Part shown: in pieces, positions 41,260-51,493 of the stretch
How the letters are laid out: every line of letters begins with the position of its first letter
How positions within the stretch are numbered: position 1 is the first letter of the stretch
Source: Prorocentrum cordatum
Taxonomy: Eukaryota > Sar > Dinophyceae > Prorocentrales > Prorocentraceae
Reading direction: 5' to 3'
Assembly (NCBI GenBank): GCA_963575745.1
Contig: CAUYUJ010000680.1
Coordinates: 22,501-86,500 of the forward strand
Length of the DNA stretch: 64,000 nucleotides
Made by a program: the position numbers and the translations under genes
The notes under the pieces: model-generated
The model's database searches: none
What the model was told of the DNA's origin: nothing
The model's input: the letters and a program-made list of their open reading frames with translations, nothing else

Positions 41260-42933
41260 ATGGCAGGCAGCGGTCAGGAGCGGGGTGGCTCGAACGCGGC
41301 ATCCATGGTCTCTCCGCGCGCTCCCCTGAAGGTGCCCCTGCGCTTCTGGTCCGGCACGTCGCCTGGACCTCCGTGGGCCCCCATGCCAACCACTAAGAGG
41401 CAGTTCTGGATCCCGAGGGTCCGCCACGTCTCAGGCCCTTGCTGGGAGTCGGCACTCGGCGACATCAAAGACCACGTGCAAGCTCTGCAGGAGAAGAGCG
41501 CAGCGCATGGGTGGTCCCTTTGCTACTGGTCTCATGAGGCCATGGACGCGGAGATGGATGCCTGCGCGGATGCCGCCCTGCGCGAGGCCTACTTCTCCAT
41601 TGATCCCGCTTACATGGTGGTGCGGTCAGACCTCTTTCGCCTCTGGGTACTGTACAAATTTGGGGGCATGTGGCTTGACCTGCGAGGGGCGCCAGCAGAC
41701 GATGCCGATGGGATTGGCTTAGAAGCAGTGCCTCGTCATTTCGGTGGCACGCCCCCTCCGCTGCTCTTCTGCTACGGCGGTCAGCACGAGGAGAAGTTCG
41801 GCGGCCTGCACGGGGAGATCATCAACGGCTTCATGATGGGCTGCCCCGGGCTCCAGGTCTGGCAAGACGCGTGGAGGCGCGCGGTGGGCATGATCTGTTC
41901 GCATCCTGACCGTTGGCGCCGCTGTGCGCGGCCTGGGCAACATGCGATTGACGACACTCTTGACTATTTCGACATCCCCGTGGCCATGACTGGAAGAGAG
42001 GGCGTCCTATGCATGGGCCCACTCTCTATGACGAAGGTCGTGCGCGAGTACCTTTGCGCGCGAGGCGCGATGGAAGAATGTGTTCCTTCTACGTTCAGAA
42101 ACTTTTGGAGCTGGTCAACTTTGACGCCAAGGGGCAAAACTTGGGCGGCGGTTCAAGGGCGGCTCCTCTACCGAGACCCAGAGAAGGCCGCCGCGCACAT
42201 GCATTACAGCAAGCTCACCGCGCCCATAGTCCGTCTTGGAGAGGAACCGGTCGCGCGCGCCCCCTGCCTTGCCTTGGCGCCAGTGCAGCGGCGCACAATC
42301 CCCTTGTCGGCTGCATCTTCCGCGCTCGAGGGGGGAAGCTGGAAGGAGCTCGATTTCTTGGATTGGCAGAGCTCGTGGTGGGAGAGCCTCGGGGGTCTCC
42401 CCGTCATCATCAGCGATTCCACGTTCACTTTCATGTTCGGACAGAGTAGCTTGCAGGACAAGGTCGTAACGCTCAGAGGCCAGGCGATCGGGGGGATCAT
42501 TGGCCGATGTGGGAGCGACTACGTCTCGCTGGAGCACGAACTGATTGAGAAGCTGTCGCCCGCGGACCCGGGCGCAGTGGCGGCTGTCCCAGCCGCGGAA
42601 GCGTTGCCGGCAGATGGGCGCCAGCAAAGGTTTCGCGTCTGTGAACTCGCGCAGGCGCACTGGGCGGAGCGTTACGTTCCTGCCATCATGAGCTTCGCGG
42701 AGAGCTACGCGTCCAAGAGCTGGCTTTGGGGGGACCCATGCCCTTCGCTCTACGCGAGCAAGGGTCTGCATCTCCGGAAGCCTGCGGCGTTGTGGATCCT
42801 GCGGGTGTACTTGCTCGCTGCTCTCTACAACAATCTGCGGCTCATATTCTGCATCGGCTGGAACTCCAAGAACGCGTCGGACGAGTACAAAGCGCAGGCC
42901 GATTCGCCGCTCATCAAGGGCGGACACCGCTGA
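41260..42933 (+). CDS. Glycosyltransferase, DXD sugar-binding (GT32/OCH1-like), 557 aa
   Basis: The first in-frame ATG (41260) is chosen over the upstream GTG. The region VVRSDLFRLWVLYKFGGMWLDLRG (split here as VVRSDLFRLWVLYKFGG, residues 120-136, and MWLDLRG) matches the Gly_transf_sug signature R-x-D-x2-R-x3-LY-x2-GG-x-YLD-x-D. Later EIINGFMMGCPG (about 186-197) and VLCMGPLSMTKVVREYL (about 249-265) fit the N-x-F and GP-x2-L-T blocks of the same family. Members transfer sugars, usually in the Golgi. The second Asp of DXD is Arg here (DLR), so metal/nucleotide-sugar binding may be changed. No signal anchor is visible at this start, and an upstream exon may be missing. Copy 2 is frameshifted. 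Confidence 0.75.
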   Translation: MAGSGQERGGSNAASMVSPRAPLKVPLRFWSGTSPGPPWAPMPTTKRQFWIPRVRHVSGPCWESALGDIKDHVQALQEKSAAHGWSLCYWSHEAMDAEMDACADAALREAYFSIDPAYMVVRSDLFRLWVLYKFGGMWLDLRGAPADDADGIGLEAVPRHFGGTPPPLLFCYGGQHEEKFGGLHGEIINGFMMGCPGLQVWQDAWRRAVGMICSHPDRWRRCARPGQHAIDDTLDYFDIPVAMTGREGVLCMGPLSMTKVVREYLCARGAMEECVPSTFRNFWSWSTLTPRGKTWAAVQGRLLYRDPEKAAAHMHYSKLTAPIVRLGEEPVARAPCLALAPVQRRTIPLSAASSALEGGSWKELDFLDWQSSWWESLGGLPVIISDSTFTFMFGQSSLQDKVVTLRGQAIGGIIGRCGSDYVSLEHELIEKLSPADPGAVAAVPAAEALPADGRQQRFRVCELAQAHWAERYVPAIMSFAESYASKSWLWGDPCPSLYASKGLHLRKPAALWILRVYLLAALYNNLRLIFCIGWNSKNASDEYKAQADSPLIKGGHR

Positions 42934-42949
42934 GAGCCGCCCCATGCGA

Positions 42950-43320
42950 TCATTTTCATTTCAAGGTTTCATTTGAAACAACTTGGCGGCTTTATCCGCA
43001 TCTTCACAGAGGATGCCAGATTGCGCGCGCGCGTGGCCAGGAAAAATCACGCGCGCGCGCACTGCGGGCGCATGCGCCCTCATGGTCTCATTCAGACTGC
43101 ACGTGCTTGATAACATTTCTGATTCTCCTTCTACTCATCCCCCGTTCCTCTCACCCCTCCTGGGGGGTCCGCAGAGCTTCCCAGGAGGTCGAAACAGACG
43201 CCCAAGATATTGCGCGAACACTGTTGTTGCTTATTGCTTCTCATGATATCTGCACTCTAACACTCGCATGTACTGTATGTGTGTACACGCATATATATAT
43301 ATATATATGTATATATATGC

Positions 43321-43355
<35 letters not shown>

Positions 43356-44040
43356 TATATTCTTATACATATATCATATACATATATAATATAATATATA
43401 CTTACATCTAAGTTCGTATATGTATGTATACATACATAATGGTTGTATTATGCGATTCTATATGTATATATGTTGTACGCCCATGTGGTAGCACCCAGAA
43501 AGCTCCAACCAAATGTGTCATGAAGTCTTCATTTGAACCAACTCGGCGGCTTTATCCGCATCTTCACAGAGGATACCAGATTGCGCGCGCGCGCGCGCGC
43601 GCCCAGCAAAAATCACGCGCGCGCGCACTGCGGGCGCATGCGCCCTCATGGTCTCATTCAGACTGCACATGCTTGATAGTATTTCTTCTTCTCCTTCTAC
43701 TCACCCCCCGTTCCTCTCGCCCCCCTGAGGGCCCGCAGAGGTTCCCAGGAGGTCGAAACAGACGCCCGAGATATTGTGCGTGCATTGTTGTTGCATATTG
43801 TTTCTTATGATATATGCATTCTAACACTCACATGTATTGTATGTATGTACACATATGCATGTATATGTGTATATATATATATTCTTAAACAAGTTTCATA
43901 TACATACATAATATACATACACTTACATCACAGTCGTATATGCATGTATACATGCATAATTGTTAGACGCGATTGCATATGTATATGTTTTGTACGTCCA
44001 TGTGGTAGCGCCCAGACAGCTCCAACCAAATGTGTCACCC
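42950..44040. repeat. Noncoding block duplicated with about 560-bp period (copy 1)
   Basis: The segment starting ggcggctttatccgcatctt at 42985 recurs at 43545, followed by the same CGCGCG runs, ctgcgggcgcatgcgccctc, gaggtcgaaacagacgccc and AT microsatellites (43285-43425 and 43868-43885). A diverged third member (ccctgagggccc, agaggttccca, gttgttgtt) lies at 47670-47800. No ORF is credible. Confidence 0.85.
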
Positions 44041-44103
44041 CTAAGCGTTTGTTCGAACACGATGTAGCGGTGGCTGGAAAACTTCCAACGGACGAGCTGC
44101 ATT

Positions 44104-44310
44104 ATGTTTGAGGTCTGCGGATCGTTGCTCAGCTGCAGCGATGCGGGCTCAAATGTTCTGAGCGACGCCCGCCCTGGTGGGCGCGGTCGCGCGCGATGCC
44201 CGCGTCCGCGGAGCGTAATCGCGACCATGCATCTCCGCCGTTTGGTGGTGGGCCTAGTCGACGACATGGAAGACCTGGTCGAGAGGGTGGCCGCGCCCGC
44301 TCTGGAGTGA
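44104..44310 (+). CDS. Small ORF, 68 aa, uncertain (copy 1)
   Basis: The ATG at 44104 opens a frame ending RLVVGLVDDMEDLVERVAAP, an amphipathic-looking helix. It is identical in copy 2, but the surrounding DNA is too, so identity is no evidence of selection. No family was recognised. Confidence 0.2.
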   Translation: MFEVCGSLLSCSDAGSNVLSDARPGGRGRARCPRPRSVIATMHLRRLVVGLVDDMEDLVERVAAPALE

Positions 44311-44996
44311 GGTCGGCGGCGGCAGAGGGCGGAGGCTACGGCTTCTGGCCGACTCGGAGGGGCCGCAGTCGGTGCGTACATTAAGACATGTATTTGAAGT
44401 CCACCAGAATGATCTGCCGCGGCCGCCCCTCCCCCCTCTCCCCGCCGATTGCCCGAGCTCAAGTGGGGAGAGCCGTGAATCCTGGCTATCTGGGAATCCA
44501 GGAGCTGGCCGTTGGATGTTCGTTGGCGCGCGTGCTCTGGGCGAGGTGCGAGAGTTGATTAGCGGGGATACGGGGAGAGGGGGGGGGCATGCCGACGTCG
44601 CTGCCTGTCTCGGAGAGCTCGCCCCCGCAGCGGCTGGATTCATATCGCAATCCTCGTCAGAACGCGTGCTAGGAGTGATCTGGGAAGCAGTGGCATCGGC
44701 TTCGTCGGGTCGACGGGGCGCTGTGCCATCGCCGCGTGGGCTCCAGATCAGGGGGCGCCTTGCCTTGCATTAGCGCGGCTCGCGGCACCGCTGACCCACT
44801 GCCATGGGAGCGCGGCCCGTGGCGAGGCGGCCCGCGGCCCGCCCTGTCCTGCCGACCATCGGAAAGCGGTCGACCGCCAGGGCGGCGGGCGCCAAGGGGG
44901 CCCGCCGCGGCGCGGACGGCCGCGAAGCGACCAGCCGCGGCGAGGGGGCGCCAATGCCAGGCCCGACACCAGGACTCGCTATTTTGAACTCCCCTC
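44311..44996. other. No gene recognised (copy 1)
   Basis: Several overlapping ORFs of 80-130 codons. The one at 44804-45046 is frameshifted in copy 2 by a one-base deletion near 59208, which argues against it. Confidence 0.4.
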
Positions 44997-47070
44997 ATGA
45001 TGAACAAAAAAACGCTGACGCCAACGCTCAGCCCTGGCCCGGGTAAATTTCAAGGCTGGGGTTTCGGAATCGGGCTTCGTTTGGGGGTTAAGGACGACAG
45101 TATGCCGTGTTCCGAAATATTCAGCCGACTTCTGATGCCCTTTCAGCTTGTGATTTTAGGAGTCGGGGGCTCGTTTCCTTACAGCCCAGGAGTTGGCGAA
45201 GTATATAGTGGAGGAGATTCGTGACCACATCGACCAGACTGAGAAGGGCGGCGCCGAGAACGCCGGCGCCGTGCTCGAGCGCCCTATCTGCGGGAGAATT
45301 CTTTCGAGGCCGCAGAGGGCGCGGGAGCGTGCGAAGAGCCATCTGGAGGGCAAGTTCGCGTGCATCCACAAGACGCTCCTGACCGATGTGCAGATCTCGC
45401 ACCCAGTGATCGCGGCGGTGCAGCGCTCCCTGTACGACCACGACATCCTCGCGGGTTGCCCGCGCAGCGGCTACGCGTCCCGCGCGAGGTCGCCCATCCA
45501 GGGGTGGATCGGCTTCACCGCGACACCCGGTGGGAGAGATTCGCTCTACACCGCGACGGGCCACAAGCGCGACTGCGACCTGAGACTGGTCCTGACTGAC
45601 ACCGGCCCGCAATATTGGTTACATTCCGACGAGAGGCTCCGCTTCGCTCGGAAGTTCGGCGGCCACTACTACACTATGGCGTTCGGTAACATGTACGCGC
45701 GCTTCTTGCTCGACGCAGGAGGGGTGCACGGCCGCGCTTTCCGCTCTCTCAAAGCGGCATGGGCCCGCGGTGGCTGCGAGGTGGGATCGCTCGCCAACCG
45801 GCACACTGGCACCATGATAGCGCTGATGTTGGACATTGCCGAGTCGAAAGCCTTCGAAGACTTTGTGGGCGCACAGGTTCTGAAATGCGCTGACGTCGGC
45901 GGCCTCAGGTCCATCTCTATCGACGCGACGTACAAGGTCGCACTCAAGGTTTCCGGACAGACCCGCGCGCAGAAGCACAACGTGTTCAGCGTGATCGGAT
46001 ACCATGGCGAAGTGTTGGGGCTCGCTCCCGGGTACGCAGAGCGCCCAGAGGCATTCGCCGGCGCAGTGGAGCGCTCGGTGCCCCCCGAGCTCCGCTCGCG
46101 CGTCGAGCACGTGGCGAGCGACGTCGTCGGGCGCAAGGTTTGCGAGGAGATGCAGAAGATTCTCCCGAATTTGCAGTGCGTATCCCTTGACCCGTTGCAC
46201 CTGGCGTTCTCCGTGGACACCCACACCTCTAAGCGCCGCATGCGACCGACCGCGGTCGGCCTCGTCATGCGGGCTGTCTTGGGGAAGTTCTCCGTGGCCG
46301 ACTACGCGCGGAGGCGCGAGCCGTTTCACTGGGGCACTGGCGCGGCCAGGGCATCCGCTCAGGAGCAAGCATTCATCGAGCGCATACGGGGGGGCGACAT
46401 GGGGCACCGCCGAGCGAAGAGCATCCTCAGCGACATGGACCCTAACGCGCCGATGCAGTCCAGGGAGCAGTTTGCCATGTTGATGGCGGCCATCGCGCGC
46501 GTTTACCCGGAGCGGATGGACGTGCAGTACGATAAGGGCACACTCCGGGCGCAGTTCATTGCGGCGTGTGCCCCCGATCGAGCGGAATTCTACATGAACA
46601 ACATCCGCTACAGGGCGCGGCTCACGCCGGAGGAGAACAGCTCTCTCGGCGTTGGAACGACTCGCAACGAGCAGATACACTCGTGCATCAACGCAAATTT
46701 CCGCCAGTTGACTCGCGTGGATGCCAGGACCATGAAGGCCGAGCTCGCGCTGTGGGCGGGGTGCGAGACCACGCTGGCGTCGAGGGCTTTGGGCGGCAGG
46801 ACGACCTCGAGGGTGCGGCGCGCCGATATGAAGGCGACCGTGGTCAACTCAGTCTCGCTGTTCGACGCTGAGAACTGGCCGGTGCACGTGGGCCTAGATG
46901 AGACGGAGTACCAGGCTTCCGCCCCTCCTGTGGAGGGCGATTTGCGCCCGCGCAGGCGCGGGCCGTCCCGCGTGCAAGAAACTATCTTGCAGGCCATTAG
47001 GGCGAAGGTGAACAAGTCGACCAGAAGCTGTTTGACCTCTCAACCAACAAGCGGTCGATCTAAACGCTAA
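44997..47070 (+). CDS. DDE transposase-like protein, two predicted exons (copy 1)
   Basis: The long frame begins without an ATG (it opens at TTG 45193). A consistent model joins exon 1 (44997-45042, starting MMNKKTLTPTLSPGP), a 142-nt intron (45043-45184, gtaaat...tttccttacag) and exon 2 (45185-47070), giving 643 aa and restoring an ATG. Residues counted from 45193: RSISIDATYK (D244), EHVASDVV (D310), a DPLH box (333-336), and TRNEQIHSCIN (E493). An RNase H-fold transposase with a D/C-x2-H box between the second Asp and the Glu matches hAT/MULE/P-type superfamilies. C33, H50, C57 and H59 could form an N-terminal zinc site. No terminal inverted repeats were tied to it. Confidence 0.6.
45043..45184 (+). 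other. Predicted GT-AG intron in transposase-like gene (copy 1)
   Basis: Donor cccgg/gtaaat at 45043 and acceptor tttccttacag/cc at 45184. The phase (one base plus two) joins an ATG-led 15-codon exon to the long frame. The intron contains in-frame stops and is lower in GC than the exons. Confidence 0.55.
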
Positions 47071-47670
47071 CCGAAGAGTTGCCTCTCGCAGCCTGCGGGC
47101 CGCAGTGTTTCAATGCGCCAGTGTAAGCAGGTCTGGTGCAAGTGTACAGCGGGTGCGAGCGCGGCCCTGCGCTGGCCGGGATGACATGCGCGACTGCCGC
47201 GCAACGCCGCGCTGGAAGCCCGCGGCGTCTGGCTCGACGCACGATGCGCGGGTGCCATGCGCGGCCAAGGGTGCACTTAATTCAGTTAGGATTTACACGG
47301 CGATCGGGCGTCGCCCGACGGAGGGGGGGGCAGCCGAGATGGCCACTGCCCTGCACTGGAGGGGCATGTGCAGAGGGTGAGTGGCTGAGCAGGCCAATGC
47401 GCGGGATTGAGAGCTTGAGCATATGTTCATACTGTTTCGCCTCGCGATCGTCATGGGTAAAACAGAGCTGCCTCTCTTCAAACGCAATCCACTTTCTAGC
47501 TGTAGGTCGGGCCCCAAGGGGCCGATCGGACAGTTTTCACAACTCTTGGACAATGGACATCACACTTGTTTCGACCCCCGCTTGTGGCTAAGAAAGCCCC
47601 GATAGGGTTCAGGAATTGATCCCAAGATGACCCCGATAACGTCTTCAATCCACAAAGAAGGTGCTCAAGA
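47071..47670. other. 3' flank, no gene recognised (copy 1)
   Basis: Short open frames only. Confidence 0.4.
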
Positions 47671-48030
47671 GACCCCCTGAGGGCCCAAAGAGGTTCCCAT
47701 GATGTCTAAAACGGCTCCAAGAGATTACGCGCGCGCTGTTGTTGTTTCTGTCGGTATGCGCGTCGTGCATTCGTAGTTGTATCATGTGTACTGGTATTTG
47801 TCATGATGCCTATACTATGTTTCTACATGTCTCTGTATATCTGCATAACACATACACATATATGCCATCTGTTTTCTATGACCATGTATGTATGTATTTC
47901 TATGAATATATACATATATATATATGAATATATATCTATATTAATATATATATATTAATATATATATGTATATATATATTAATATATATATATAGTATAT
48001 ATAAAATATATGGTATATTGTTTATGTGTG
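47671..48030. repeat. Diverged third member of 560-bp block plus (AT)n tract (copy 1)
   Basis: 47671-47800 resembles 43715-43830. An AT microsatellite follows at 47908-48010; its length differs in copy 2 (62220-62290). Confidence 0.65.
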
Positions 48031-48130
48031 TATTACGACGGATCAACCTTACGAAGTTTAAGAACAAATCATTATGTCCTGCCCCGAAACGGCCCTGGGG
48101 GGGGGGGGCGGACGCGGCCATATGCCAACC

Positions 48131-48182
48131 AAATAAGTGAACCAAGCCCTGCGCTCTCGGAGGGTCTTCGGTTCACTTATTT
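48131..48182. repeat. 13-bp perfect hairpin (copy 1)
   Basis: aaataagtgaacc (48131-48143) pairs perfectly with ggttcacttattt (48170-48182). Within the loop, ccct and aggg can extend the stem. The same structure is at 62403-62454. Confidence 0.8.
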
Positions 48183-48189
48183 TCGGTAC

Positions 48190-48640
48190 CCAGAAGTCCC
48201 AGGGATCTGCCCCAAACAGCCCAAGACAGCCGCGGGGAGCCCCAAGAGAGGGCCTCGTGGCGCCCCGAGACGGCCAGGATGTCCACGGAAACCGCAGGAG
48301 GCCACAGGGGTTTCCAGAACATCCCAGAAGGCCCCAGGATATCTCAGTAGGTTACAGGAGGTACCAGGATATCACAAGAAGCCCCAGAAGGCCCCAGGAG
48401 GCTCCATAATGCATCAGGAGGTCCCAAGCGGGTCCAGACGGTCCTATGAGGCACCAGGAAGTTTCAGGAAACCTCAGGAGGTACCAGGGGCTCCAGAAGG
48501 CATCAGGATGCCCCATGGGATCCAGAAGGCCTCAGGATGCCCCATGTGTTCCAGAAGGCTTCAGGGGGCCCCATGGGCTCCAAAAGGCCTCAGGGGGCCC
48601 CATGGGCTCCAGGAGGCCTCCAGGAGGCCTCAGGAGGCCC
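48190..48640 (+). repeat. Degenerate CCCCAGGAGG / CCAGAAGGC repeats (copy 1)
   Basis: About 450 bp of 10-21-bp variants of cagaaggccccaggag. The plus frame stays open (PQKAPG-like peptide) because of the repeat. Counterpart at 62462-62912. Confidence 0.75.
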
Positions 48641-48648
48641 ATCCGGGG

Positions 48649-48714
48649 GGATACCCGTATCCCCTCCTGGTCGGCCCGACGGGTGCGGCCGACCAGGAGG
48701 GGATACCGGTATCC
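48649..48714. repeat. Junction hairpin between unit copies 1 and 2
   Basis: 28-base arms (48649-48676 and 48687-48714) pair with one mismatch around a 10-base loop (cgacgggtgc). The same hairpin is at 62921-62986. At the left edge of the array only the right arm is present (34469-34496), directly after the GGGA tract. Confidence 0.9.
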
Positions 48715-48969
48715 GACCTCATACCCTTCTCTTTCTTTCATATCATCTTGTGACCTTCCAGGGCCCTCCTCCCTCCTTCTCCTCTCACTCCACTTCCTTC
48801 TCCTCCTCCTCCCCCCTCTCCTCCTGCCTCTCCCTGCTCCTGCTCCTCCTCCTCCTCCTGCCTCTCACTGTCACTGCTCCTGCTCCCTCCTCCTTTTCCT
48901 CTCCTCCCCCCCTTCGCCTCCCCCTCCTTTTCTTCCTTCAGCCTGGTTTTCGGGGTCTCCAGACCTTGG

Positions 48970-49595
48970 GATTTTTAAAATTTTAAAAATTTTAAAAATT
49001 TTAAAAATTTAAAACACTTTTGAATTTGTTAAATTTTTAAAAATTTTTAAAATTTTTAAAAATTTAAAAGTTTGGGGGGTCCGGAGTTTCTGGGGGGTCC
49101 TGGCCGCCTGGTTTGCGGATTTCCCAGGCCCTGGGATGTTTAGAAATTTTAAAAATTTTAAAAATTTTAAAAATTTAAAACACTTTTGAATTTTTAAATT
49201 TTTAAAATTTTTAAAAATTTAAAAGTTTGGGAGGTCCGGAGTTTCTGGGGGTCCTGGCCGCCTGGTTTGCGGATTTCCCAGGCCCTGGGATGTTTAGAAA
49301 TTTTCAAAGTTTAAAAATTTTAAAAATTGAAAACACTTTTGAATTTTTAAAATTTTTAAAATTTTTAAAATTTAAAAGTTTGGGAGGTCCGGAGTTTCTG
49401 GGGGGTCCTGGCCGCCTGGTTTGCGGATTTCCCAGGCCCTGGGATGTTTAGAAATTTTAAAAATTTTAAAAATTTTAAAAATTTAAAACACTTTTGAATT
49501 TTTAAAATTTTTAAAATTTTTAAAAATTTAAAAGTTTGGGAGGTCCGGAGTTTCTGGGGGGTCCTGGCCGCCTGGTTTGCAGATTTCCCAGGCGA
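48970..49595. repeat. AT/GC alternating 150-bp tandem repeats (copy 2)
   Basis: Four units with GC blocks at about 49077, 49231, 49386 and 49542; same organisation as in copy 1. Confidence 0.9.
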
Positions 49596-49689
49596 CTCCC
49601 CCCCAGGCGTGTAACGGTGCAGTTTAACAGAAACGGTCTTCAAGATTTTCTGCTACCTCTGGGAGGTTGGATTGGACCCCGACTCCGAA

Positions 49690-50057
49690 CCCAACGCCGA
49701 CGACGCCGCCGCCGCCGACGACGACGACGGCGGCGGCGGCAGCGGCGGCGACGGTGGTGGCGGCGGAGGCGGCAGCGGCGGCGGCGACGACGACGACGAC
49801 TACGGTCGATCGCCGGCGGTGTCCGATTCGTCCCGCGTGGCCCGGACCGCCACCGGGGACTCGAGCTGCGACCGGAAGGGCCGCTACCGGAAGGTGCGCT
49901 GTCGGCACCCCGCGGGCCGCTACCACCTCTCGTCGTCGCCGCCGCCGCCGTCGTGGTCGTCGTCGTCGTCGTCGCCGTCATCGTCGTCGTCGTCGTCGCC
50001 GCCGCCGCCGCCGTCGTCGTCGTTGCGGTCGTCGTCGTTGTGGATGTCGTCGTCGTG

Positions 50058-50095
<38 letters not shown>

Positions 50096-50147
50096 GGTCG
50101 TCGTCGGCGGCGCCGTCGTCGTCGTTGCGGTCGTCGTCGTTGCGGAT

Positions 50148-50197
<50 letters not shown>

Positions 50198-50249
50198 GGT
50201 CGTCGTCGGCGGCGCCGTCGTCGTCGTTGCGGTCGTCGTCGTTGCGGAT

Positions 50250-50305
<56 letters not shown>

Positions 50306-50455
50306 GGTCGTCGGCGGCGTCGTCGTCGGCGGCGGCGGTGGCGGCGACGGCGGCGCCGTCGGCGGCGGCGGTGGCGGCGACGACGGCGGCGTCGTCGTCG
50401 GCGGCGGCGGCGACGGCGACGACGACGACCACGACCACGACGACAACGACGACGG
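49690..50455. repeat. (TCG/GAC/GGC)n block (copy 2)
   Basis: Same as copy 1 with triplet-number changes: one TCG stretch contains a gttgcggat insert where copy 1 has ggcgccgtcg. Confidence 0.9.
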
Positions 50456-50464
50456 CAGGGCTCT

Positions 50465-51445
50465 CGGGAGAGGCATTTTAGATAGGGCGATCCCTATAAA
50501 ACGGGGGGCATTTTCGATAGACCGGTCTCCCTGAAACGGGATGGAATTTTAGGGGGACCGGTCCCCCTAAAACCGGATGGGATTTTAGGGGGACCGGTTC
50601 CCCTAAAAATGGCCCCTATTTTAGGGTGACCGCCACCCTCGGCTGATGGCTCGAAATGTCCGTTCGGGCGCCCCGTATAGGCACACTCTTGGAGTCAGCT
50701 TGGGGAGCCTCTTAGGCCGTTTTGGAGGCGGCATGGGCCGTCTTGGGGCCTTCTTTGGCCGTCTCAGAACCATCGTTGAGACCTCTTGAGCCGTCTTGGA
50801 GCGATCTCGGGGGTGCATCTTGAGGTGTTTTGCAGGCCTCTTGGGAGAGGCATTTTAGAGATAGAGATCCCTATAAAACGGGGGGGGGGGGCATTTTCGA
50901 TGGACCGGTCTCCCTAAAACGGGATGGGATTTTAGGGGGACCGGTCTCCCTAAAACGGGATGGGATTTTAGGGGGACCGGTCCCCCTAAAACCGGATGGG
51001 ATTTTAGGGGGACCGGTCCCCCTAAAAATGGCCCTTATTTTAGGGTGACCGTCATCCTGGGCTGAGGGCTCGAAATGTCGGTTCGGGCGCCCCGTCTGGG
51101 CACACTCTTGGAGTCGGCTTGGGGAGCCTCTTAGGCCGTTTTGGAGGAGGCGGCATGGGCCGTCTTGGGGCCTTCTTTGGCCGTCTCAGAACCATCGTTG
51201 AGACCTCTTGAGCCGTCTTGGAGCGATCTTGGGGGTACCTCTTGAGGTGTTTTGCAGGTTTCTCGGGAGAGGCATTTTAGATAGGGCGATCCCTATAAAA
51301 CGGAGGGCATTTTCGATGGACCGGTCTCCCTAAAACGGGATGGGATTTTAGGGGGACCGGCCCCCCTAAAATCGGATGGGATTTTAGGGGGACCGGTCCC
51401 CCTAAAAATGGCCCCTATTTTAGGGTGACCGCCGCCCTCGGCTGT
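50465..51445. repeat. 36-bp palindromic-core repeats (copy 2)
   Basis: Same three superblocks. One core (51345-51370) reads gaccggcccccc in place of gaccggtccccc, which breaks its symmetry. Confidence 0.92.
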
Positions 51446-51493
51446 TGAGTCCTTGTTAACCGAGGCCCCTCTTAAGCCGTCCCTGCTCCAGGG

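Larger units (their letters stand above)
34463..48682 (+). repeat. Tandem unit, copy 1 (about 14.2 kb)
   Basis: Bases from 34463 match those from about 48681 and 62953. Landmark spacing is 14218 (34469 to 48687) and 14272 (48687 to 62959). Order within the unit: CT-rich stretch, AT-rich 150-bp repeats, (TCG)n, palindrome array, four or five ORFs, duplicated noncoding block, transposase-like gene, AT microsatellites, CAGGAG repeats, junction hairpin. Long stretches differ between copies by well under 1%. Dinoflagellate genes often occur in head-to-tail arrays, but a unit this long with several unrelated ORFs is unusual. Confidence 0.97.

Noticed and set aside
43285-43428. ORFs encoding Ile/Tyr-rich tails over (AT)n
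   Set aside because: Frames run through AT microsatellites; they have no codon bias and no conserved domain.
44804-45046. ATG-led basic ORF as alternative first exon of the transposase-like gene
   Set aside because: Its phase does not fit the predicted splice, and copy 2 has a one-base deletion within it.
45619-46680. 353- to 409-codon minus-strand ORFs opposite the transposase-like gene
   Set aside because: Antisense shadow of a GC3-rich frame that carries recognisable motifs on the plus strand.
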